A DNA stretch of 64,000 nt from Littorina saxatilis (Eukaryota; Mollusca; Gastropoda; Littorinimorpha; Littorinidae): the NCBI RefSeq assembly GCF_037325665.1, contig NC_090245.1:65504942-65568941 (forward strand). Reading direction: 5' to 3'. A program made the translations under genes and the position numbers. Below, one piece after another: positions 41,309 to 64,000 of the stretch. The notes under the pieces were generated by a model that made no database searches, was not told where the DNA came from, and was given only the letters and a program-made list of their open reading frames with translations. Numbering within the stretch: the stretch's first letter is position 1; every line of letters begins with the position of its first letter.

Positions 41309-42133
41309 AAATACAACATTTAGTCAAGCTCAGTCGAACTCACAGAATGAAACTGAACGCATTGCATTTTTTTCCGCAAGACCGTACACTCGTAGCATCG
41401 TCTGTCAACCGCTCGTGGCAAAGGCAGTGAAATGAACAATCCAGAAAAGCGCGGTAGCGGTTGCGCTGAGGAGGATAGCACGCTTTTCTATAGCTTTATT
41501 CTTTTTAACTCTCTGAACGTATTTTTAATCCAAACATATCATATCTAAATGTTTTTGGAATCAGGAACGGACAAGGAATAAGATGAAATTTTTTTTAAAT
41601 CGGAAATTTAATTTTAATCATAATTTTTATATTTTTAATTTTCAGAGCTTGTTTTTAATCCGAATATAACATATTTATATGTTTTTTGAATCAGAAAATG
41701 ATGAAGAATACGATAAACGTAATTTTGGATCGTTTTATAAAAAAGTAATTTTAATTACAATTTTCAGATTTTTAATGACCAAAGTCATTAATTAATTTTT
41801 AAGCCTTCAAGCTGAAATGCAATACCAAAGTCCGGCCTTCGTCGAAGATTGCTTGGCCAAACTTTCAATCAATTTGATTGAAAAATGAGGGTGTGACAGT
41901 GCCGCCTCAACTTTTACAAAATGCCGGATATGACGTCATCAAAGACATTTATTGAAAAAAATGAAAAAAAACATCTGGGGATATCATACCCAGGATGTCT
42001 CATGAAAAATTTCATAAAGATCGGTCCAGTAGTTTACTCTGAATCGCTCTACACACACACACAGACACACCACAACCCTCGTCTCGATTCCCCCCTCCAT
42101 GTTAAAACATTTAGTCAAAACTTGATTAAATGT
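41309..42133 (-). mobile_element. Palindrome-headed dispersed element, copy 4
   Basis: This is a reverse-orientation copy. The palindrome end is at 42133 (acatttagtcaaaacttgat) and the body is collinear with the other copies. The last bases of the 3' end (ACGCGACTTG) are missing at 41309. Confidence 0.8.
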
Positions 42134-42159
42134 AATGATACACTCGCCTCTTCAACACT

Positions 42160-42213
42160 TTGTTTGTTTGTTTTTAACGCCCAGCCGACCACGAAGGGCC
42201 ATATTAGGGCGGT
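42160..42213 (-). mobile_element. 5'-truncated SINE family B
   Basis: Only the conserved 3' domain and tail remain (54 bp). Perfect 12-bp target duplications CTCTTCAACACT (42148-42159, 42214-42225) show it inserted already truncated. Confidence 0.88.
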
Positions 42214-42561
42214 CTCTTCAACACTGGGACATTAGAGAACATATTACAATTGATCATGCACCCCGCGCCCCCCTTCTCCCACCACCATCTGAATTCCAAA
42301 GCAAGAACACCCAAATATGCAACCCTGACAATCAACAAAATGTACTTCTTGCTGAACGGGGGGGGGGGGGAGGGGGACTACTTCACAAAATCTTTAGCAC
42401 AACAAAATTCTGCTGAAAAAAAAAGTGACCAGGAAAGCTTTATCGAACCCATCCTCTCAACTTTTCATGCAGGAATAAATGTACATCAAAGAAAAGAACA
42501 TCTTTAGACCATGAACATCCTTAGTCTTCCAATACAATCACATCCAAAACAATGTCTGTTT

Positions 42562-42567
42562 TTTATT
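42562..42567 (-). terminator. Candidate PSMC3 polyadenylation signal
   Basis: AATAAA reads on the - strand about 430 bases after the PSMC3 stop codon. It is the first canonical hexamer I found downstream. It is the right sort of distance but unsupported by transcript data. Confidence 0.3.
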
Positions 42568-42998
42568 CTACTCAAAATGTTCGCACACAACCTTTTCAGT
42601 TGAAAACATATTCAAACTAACACCTCTTTCAAAAACATGGGGTGTCAACTTTTCATCCCTTCCCTCCTCCATATCTATCCCCCTCCCCCCCCTTATTTAC
42701 ATCACTGTCATTCATATAGTAAGAAGTAACATCTGAAACCGAACATGAATGAAAACCTTCTCTCTGCCTTCTGGCATCTTTGTACATAGCTTGTGCCACA
42801 TTTACACCTGCTTCCCAACGATAAATTCACAATGACAAGAACATTCTTCAAAATTTAAAACGTTTTCATTGAAAACGCTGCTGGCTTCAACCAAGTCCTT
42901 AAGCGTAGTACTGGAGGTTGGCCTTTTTCTCAATGACAAGAACCGTCATCAAAAGCTGAACGTTTTCACTGAAAACACTGCTGGGATCAAGCAAACCC

Positions 42999-58202
<15,204 letters not shown>

Positions 58203-58860
58203 TTTGAAGCCGTCGTGATTCAGCAAGGCAAGCGGAAGTCGGTGTGTGTAAGTGTGAAAATCTGGAACGGCACAAGATGAATACCATGTTCTGCTGCACA
58301 AATAACAGTACTAATATACGTATTTAAATAACAGTTTTATAACATATTTTTAGATTTGACATACAGCCTATACATGGAATAAAGACGCTGGCATTTTTTT
58401 TGGTTTGAGTTCTAAATTTTGATTGTATTGTGTGAACCTCAAACTGATGACGATTTACGCATGTCCTTGACTGCAGACGAACTAAACACGCTGGTAGATG
58501 TGAGTTTCTCTTGACAAAACCGCAAAGCAGTAAATTGTGCCTTGGTTCGAGCAACACATGCCAGTGAGTGTTTATTAATTTAAAAATTTACCTTACACGT
58601 ATTGTGTTACAGGTGTTGCTTCCAGAAATAAAATTTAGCGCTATCAGAAGTGTGGACCATGGCGAATCTCAGAGTGAAAGAAAGAAATTTCGTTGCAAAA
58701 CCAGTTTGCTGTACTTTCCTTCACTATTACTTCAAATCAGGTATTGCAGTTTGTGTTAATATATTAAGGCTGGAGTTCACACCTGAGGCCATATTTCAAA
58801 GTGGTTAGGCAGTTTTAAAGGTTTGTTTTTATGTTAGTTCAGTGTTTTGTTTATCAGGAA
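58203..58860 (-). promoter_or_regulatory. PSMC3 5' UTR and promoter-proximal region
   Basis: This is the sequence directly upstream of the PSMC3 ATG. An ETS-type core (CGGAAGT on the + strand, 58233-58239) lies about 30 bases before the start codon, as in many housekeeping promoters. No TATA box is evident. The 342-bp satellite begins around 58870, so any promoter is compact. I see no other gene here. Confidence 0.35.
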
Positions 58861-58869
58861 AAAACAAAA

Positions 58870-61205
58870 TGAATAGAGCTTGTCGCGCAAAATTTTGAGA
58901 TAGCGACTGAAGTTTGAGCATAGGTATGAGATTTTTTCACGCAAACCCTACTGAAGAAATTGTGATATTGTATTGTGAATATGTTAACAAAAAAACAATC
59001 GGATGATCAGAAACTGAAGAAGAGAAATAGGGAAGCAAAATAGAACATCAAACATAGTGATTTTACAGGTGAATTTGGAAAAAAACCCTTATGTATCCAT
59101 TTTTGAAGCCCAATTTGAAGCATGGAACACAGTCAAACATAAATTAAAAGTGTTAAAGTGGTTACAGTGTTCAGAAATAGTGTTAAATAACAAGTTGAGT
59201 TATCCCTCTTCACAAATTTTAAGAGAAATACACCTCTTGTCGCGCAAAATTTTGAACTGTGATGCTTTTACTACCCCCACCCCCTACTCATTTTTCAGAA
59301 AAGAGTGCTTATTATCTTCCAAATAGACAAGCAAGGTAGTCAGATGATCAAAACTTCAGAACAAAAATAGGGAAGCAAAATAGAACATGCAACATAGTGA
59401 TTTAACTGGTGAATTCAGAAAAAAATCACCTTTTTACTCATTTTATTAGCTGAATTTAAAGCTTGGAAGACAGAAATAAATAAATTAAAAGTGCAAAACT
59501 GGTTACAGTGTTCAGAAATAGTGTTAGATACCAAGTTGAGTTATCCCTCTTCATCACAGTTAAAAGAAACGCACCTCTTGTCGCGCAAAATCTTAAACTG
59601 TGATGCTTTTACTACCCCTACCCCCTACCCATTCTTCAGAAAAGAGTGCATATTATCTTCCAAATAGAAAGGCAAGGTAATCAGATGATCAAAAACTTCA
59701 GAACAGAAATAGGGAAGCAAAAAAGAACACCCAACAGAGTGATTTAGCTGTTGAATTCAGAAAAAACCCACTTGTTTACTCATTTTATAAGCTGAATTTA
59801 AAGCTTGGATGACAGAAAAAAATAAATTAAAAGTGCTGAAGTGGTTACAGTGTTCAGAAATAGTGTTAGATACCAAGTTGAGTTATCCCTCTTCATCACA
59901 GTTAAAAGAAACGCACCTCTTGTCGCGCAAAATCTTGAACTGTGATGCTTTTACTACCCCTACCCCCTACCCATTCTTCAGAAAAGAGTGCATATTATCT
60001 TCCAAATAGAAAGGCAAGGTAATCAGATGATCAAAAACTTCAGAACAGAAATAGGGAAGCAAAAAAGAACACCCAACAGAGTTATTTAACTGTTGAATTC
60101 AGAAAAAACACACTTGTTTACTCATTTTGTAAGCTGAATTCAAAACTTGGATGACAGAAAAAAATAAATTAAAAGTGCTAAAGTGGTTACAGTGTTCAGA
60201 AATAGTGTTAGATACCAAGTTGAGTTATCCCTCTTCATCACAGTTAAAAGAAACACACCTCTTGTCGCGCAAAATCTTGAACTGTGATGCTTTTACTTCC
60301 CCCACCCCCTACCCATTTTTCAGAAAAGAGTGCATATTGTCTTCCAAATAGAAAAGCAAGGTAGTCAGATGATCAAAAACTTCAGAACAGAAATAGGGAA
60401 GCAAAATAGAACATCCAACATAGTAATTTAACTGTTGAATTCAGAAAAAACCACTTTTTTACTCATTTTATTAGCTGAATTTAAAGCTTGGAAGACAGAA
60501 ATAAATAAATTAAAAGTGCTAATGTGGTTACAGTGTTCAGAAATAGTGTTAGATACCAAGTTGAGTTATCCCTCTTCATCACAGTTAAAAGAAACACACC
60601 TCTTGTCGCGCAAAATCTTGAACTTTGATGCTTTTACTACCCCCACCCCCTACCTATTTTTCAGAAAAGAGTGCATATTATCTTACAAATAGGAAAGCAA
60701 GGTAATCAGATGATCAAAAACTTAAGATGAATAGGGAAGCAAAATAGAATATCCAACATAGTGATTTAACTGTTGAATTAAAAAAACACCTTTTTTTTTC
60801 TCATTTTTTGAAGCTGAATTAGAAGTTTGGAATTCCTCCGAAAGCGGCGTATGGCTGCCTAAATGGCGGGGTAAAAACGGTCATACACGTAAAAATCCAC
60901 TCGTGCTAAAAACATGAGTGAACATGGGAGTCTAAGCCCATGAACGAAGAAGAAGAGGAGGAGAAGAAGAAGAAGTTTGGAAGACAGAAAAAATAAATTA
61001 AAAGTGCTAAAGTGGTTACAGTGGTTACAGTGTTCAGAAATAGTGTTAGATACCAAGTTGAGTTGTCGCTCTTTATCACAGTTAAAAGAAACACACCTCT
61101 TGTCGCGCACAATCTTGAACTGTGATCCTTTTACTACCCCCGCCCCCTACCCATTTGAACACAAAAGAGTGTACATGTATATTCTCTTCCAATTAGAAAA
61201 ATAAG
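58870..61205 (+). repeat. 342-bp satellite, six units plus a partial
   Basis: Units recur every 341-342 bp; the CTTGTCGCGCAAAAT motif falls at about 59236, 59577, 59919, 60261 and 60602, then near 61099 because of the inserted SINE. A more diverged partial copy starts near 58870. Each unit keeps a similar short open frame (NKLKVLKWLQCSEIVLDTKL…). Confidence 0.92.
60832..60975 (+). mobile_element. SINE family D 3' fragment within the 342-bp satellite
   Basis: The fragment resembles the copy at 45572 (ccgaaagcggcgtatggctg… gaagaagaag). It is flanked by GAAGTTTGGA on both sides, consistent with a target duplication, and lengthens one satellite unit by about 155 bp. Confidence 0.75.
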
Positions 61206-62133
61206 TAATTTGCAACTGGACATTTTTAAAATACATATTTTCTGTCAGTCCAAGGATTGCTTAGTCCATTAAAAACAAACAGACTAGGATTTAGCGCACC
61301 CATTTTAAGAAAAAGTTAACATGATAATTGATATATATATATCAGACTTTTTTTTATGCAATTACTACTGAAGATTCCAGATCAGGTAAAACAATCATTT
61401 TATATTCTTTGTCACATTTTTTACTTTTTTTTTTATAAATTTATCTATAGGGAGTCTTGTCTCTTTGTGTCATTTAGTTATTTTGAAGAATTCTATCCTG
61501 GCAAAAAAAATTAAAAATCCCTACCTACCTACCCTATTTTGTTTACCCATGTTATTAGAAACAGACAATTTATTTTTTATTGGCCTAAAGATCTTGAAAC
61601 ATTTGTTTTAATAGAGAAATAACAAGTACAGCCCTTAGCTGTGTCACTCGAATTTCTTTGTCAGGCTGAAGCTTAGCTGTTGCGTTGAAGTCTGCTGTGT
61701 GTGTCTGGGTCCAAAGCAACTTTCACATTCTCATCTACACATTCTCATCTACACACTCACGTTACTCACACAATTATACAATTCTACCCACAGAGGCGTT
61801 CGGGGATGGGGGTCTCGCACTCGGGCGAATCACACCACAAAATACAAAGTATAACGTACACAGATTTTTCTATTGAACCAAAAGGCAAATTAAATCATGA
61901 ATAAATCAATCAAGCAAAACTTCCACACAATGACACATTCACTCTCGGTTCACACTGCGCTCTGGGCATGCACACTTGGCAGCACGTATACGTTCCGACG
62001 CCGTTTGTCTTCCTGCAAGTCCAGCACAGGCACACGATTGTCCAAGAATCACAATAATCCTCGTGAATGTCACAGCAGGCATAGTAAGGTTACGTAGAAA
62101 AGTCCAAAAGGGTGCGTTAATGGTGGTAATCCG

Positions 62134-62165
62134 GCACACACACACCGGGCACACACACACACACT

Positions 62166-62216
<51 letters not shown>
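62134..62216. repeat. CA microsatellite
   Basis: (CA)n with short interruptions in the region upstream of the satellite. Confidence 0.94.
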
Positions 62217-62218
<2 letters not shown>

Positions 62219-62474
62219 CGGTTTGGTAAGTTACCTGATAAATAATGTAGCCTGTAGATTTAACGTGGAGACTGATCAGACAGGAAGAGTAATACTTTCA
62301 CATTTCCGATGTTCAGCGATAAACTTGTTTTCTTCGAGAGTTCGATCTTCGTGCGATTCTGGCGCGTTGTCACCAAGAACGTTAAAAAAAAACCACAGGA
62401 TATCATCATGATGCCTCTCAGTCTACAAAAACCAGGTCTAGGAACTCTTCATCTAAAGTCAGTCAGTATTAACC

Positions 62475-62815
62475 TCCTCAACACAATCCTCATCTTGTCC
62501 CATAGTGATTTCTGCCACCAAAGAACATGTGGTTCTCAACTCAAAAGACCGATTTGTCGTCTTCCGGCATTGCGAAATTCAGATCTACCCCAACTTCGTG
62601 CATTGATCTGAGCAATAAAATGTAGATGCGATAATCTGCAAACATCTCTTCAACACAATCTGCATCTTGTCCCATCGTGATTTCTGTCGGCAAAGAACAT
62701 GTGGTTCTCAACTCACAAGACCAATTTGTCATCTTCCAGTGTGAAATTCTGATCTGCCCCAAGTACGTGCAATAAAATGTAGAAGCGATAATCTGAAAAA
62801 AATCTGTTCGCGTGA
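62475..62815. repeat. 172-bp tandem duplication
   Basis: Units beginning acacaatc (62481 and 62653) share long stretches, for example aaagaacatgtggttctcaa. A - strand open frame runs across both, but I find no family resemblance. Confidence 0.85.
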
Positions 62816-63696
62816 ACGCTGCCACGTTGTCATCAGTCCAATGTCTTTTATCCAGAGCAGGGACGAACACACTTTTTCATCAGCAGTTTGTTATGTTTAT
62901 CCGCAGACTGCTTTCCATTAGATCTACTTGTCTGTTTTAGATTGACTCGTATGGTTCTTCAGCCAGGCAAGATAGTGCTTGTTTACAGTGACACGTTCTC
63001 ACGCACGACATGTCGTAAATGCAAGTTCTAACGATTGTTTTTTATTGCACTGATAGAGAATGTCGATAGTTGTAAACTTCTGACATTTCCTAATGTTTAT
63101 TTCATTATTTTGCATACGGATATGGCTAATAAGTGGATAATCTGTTACGACACGAAACGCGTTCTAAATCCGGGAAGGGAGGCTACTCCAGCGTACTGTC
63201 AGGTGTGTTCTAATACCTTAACCGAACCAATTGGAATGCCTGTGCAAACAAGCAGCAAAATGGGATGGAATAATTAAAGCAGTATAAGTGGTAATTCGAT
63301 CAGTGCATTAGGCCAAAAAATAAAATAGCCAAAAAAATAGGGTAGGAACTTAGGAAGGTAGGCAATCACTTTTTTTTTTCAAGGTACTGAACTTGTCAAA
63401 TCCAGGTGCACGGAGCCCCTGGGGCTTTTAGTCATACCTCAGGCAGCTATCCGTTAGAAGAACTACCAAGTTTCATTGACTTGCACCCAAAGAGTCAAGA
63501 ACTGCGATTTTTTTACGAATTAATTTCGTACTCGGACCGGCTGGTCTTAACCTATTTTTGGATCTAAATTTAGATCAGGTAGATCACCACATCATGCACA
63601 AAAAGACACGTCACTAGCAAACTATGTCAGACCACAGGCGGAAGGTATCGTCCACTGGACTACTATCACAGAAAGACTACAAGGCACGTCACTCAC

Positions 63697-63728
63697 CTTC
63701 GAGTCTTCTGTGTTCTTGGAGTCGCTTC
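63697..63728 (-). CDS. Candidate short exon at the right edge
   Basis: On the - strand, ttttccccag is followed by 32 bp reading SDSKNTEDSK in one frame and then the donor GTGAGT. Both splice sites are good. CCAAT-like motifs (ATTGG on + at about 63955 and 63990) lie upstream. No continuation exon was found, so this may be coincidence. Confidence 0.25.
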
Positions 63729-64000
63729 CTGGGGAAAAATATTGTTCAAGACGGTTTGCCTCTTCCCACAGTCTGTGTAAGGTCAAATAAATACAGTTAA
63801 ATGATTGTTTGAACTGTATGTACCTTTAATTTTCAGCTTCCGTCCGCTGCAGGTTGTTTTTAACCATCATTTGGACGAATCTTCGTTTGCGAGCCGCTAA
63901 TATCCACTTTGCGTCAAATCATGCATCCGCACTGAATATGCATACCAGCGCTCATTGGTTAATAACAGGATATTCGATGATTATTTTCATTGGTCGACTG

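Larger units (their letters stand above)
39010..42830. other. Repeat-filled space between the converging genes
   Basis: It contains the hairpin at 39591, the inverted palindrome element (41309-42133), the truncated SINE and a poly-G run (42358-42370). Other stretches, for example 39780-41300, show nothing recognisable. The last few hundred bases are probably PSMC3 3' UTR. Confidence 0.55.
61206..64000. other. Right flank without a confirmed gene
   Basis: It holds AT-rich sequence, a CA tract, the 172-bp duplication, a relic of the ggccaaaaaa-type repeat (63310-63370) and the weak candidate exon. No gene is established. Confidence 0.5.

Noticed and set aside
59057-61204. Six related small genes
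   Set aside because: They are copies of one 342-bp satellite unit. Shared frames are expected from shared descent, and no start context or family supports genes.
61700-62230. Possible long terminal repeat remnant
   Set aside because: Some wording suggested an old element, but I found no paired repeat, primer site or coding block to support it.

Overview
This is a eukaryotic window from an intron-rich, repeat-laden genome. SINEs with a conserved tail ending in acgttaaacaccaaa or gcgttaagcaaacaaa, a dispersed element opening with a TTTAGTCAA/TTGACTAAA palindrome, and very long CA/TC/TG microsatellites point to a marine mollusc. From memory the palindrome element is frequent in caenogastropods of the Littorina type. 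That placement is inference; no ribosomal or mitochondrial marker is present.

Two host genes are supported. (1) On the + strand, about 2.1-31 kb, lies the 3' part of a gene for a giant, mostly disordered protein I cannot name. It has an 11,360-bp exon (2101-13460), a 3,600-bp exon (16884-20483), a short exon (25875-25941) and a last exon from 30146, followed by a polyadenylation signal at 30973. About 5,000 residues are encoded here and the 5' end lies to the left or in exons I could not identify. The protein carries R/E/D-rich and Q-rich blocks, one folded-looking island, PGTP-type threonine-proline clusters, nuclear-localisation-like basic runs and internal repeats. (2) On the - strand, 58202 down to 42999, is the complete 13-exon gene for the 26S proteasome ATPase PSMC3/Rpt5 (428 residues), with every splice junction and phase consistent.

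The rest is mostly mobile and satellite DNA. Intron 20484-25874 holds about 100 copies of a 32-bp minisatellite split by a SINE. The interval 25.9-30.1 kb holds microsatellites, two SINEs and a head-to-tail dimer of the palindrome element. The interval 31-42.4 kb holds no convincing host gene but has a long-TIR MITE, a SINE, a LINE reverse-transcriptase fragment, an internally deleted pogo-type transposon, an 85-bp-arm hairpin and an inverted copy of the palindrome element. PSMC3 introns carry a nearly intact pogo/Tigger-type transposon (46164-48114), several SINEs, MITEs and small tandem duplications. Upstream of PSMC3 is a 342-bp satellite (58.87-61.2 kb), then 2.8 kb with a tandem duplication, a CA tract and one weak candidate exon.

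The two host genes converge: their 3' ends face each other across the 31-42.5 kb repeat-filled interval. Nothing in the sequence links their functions.
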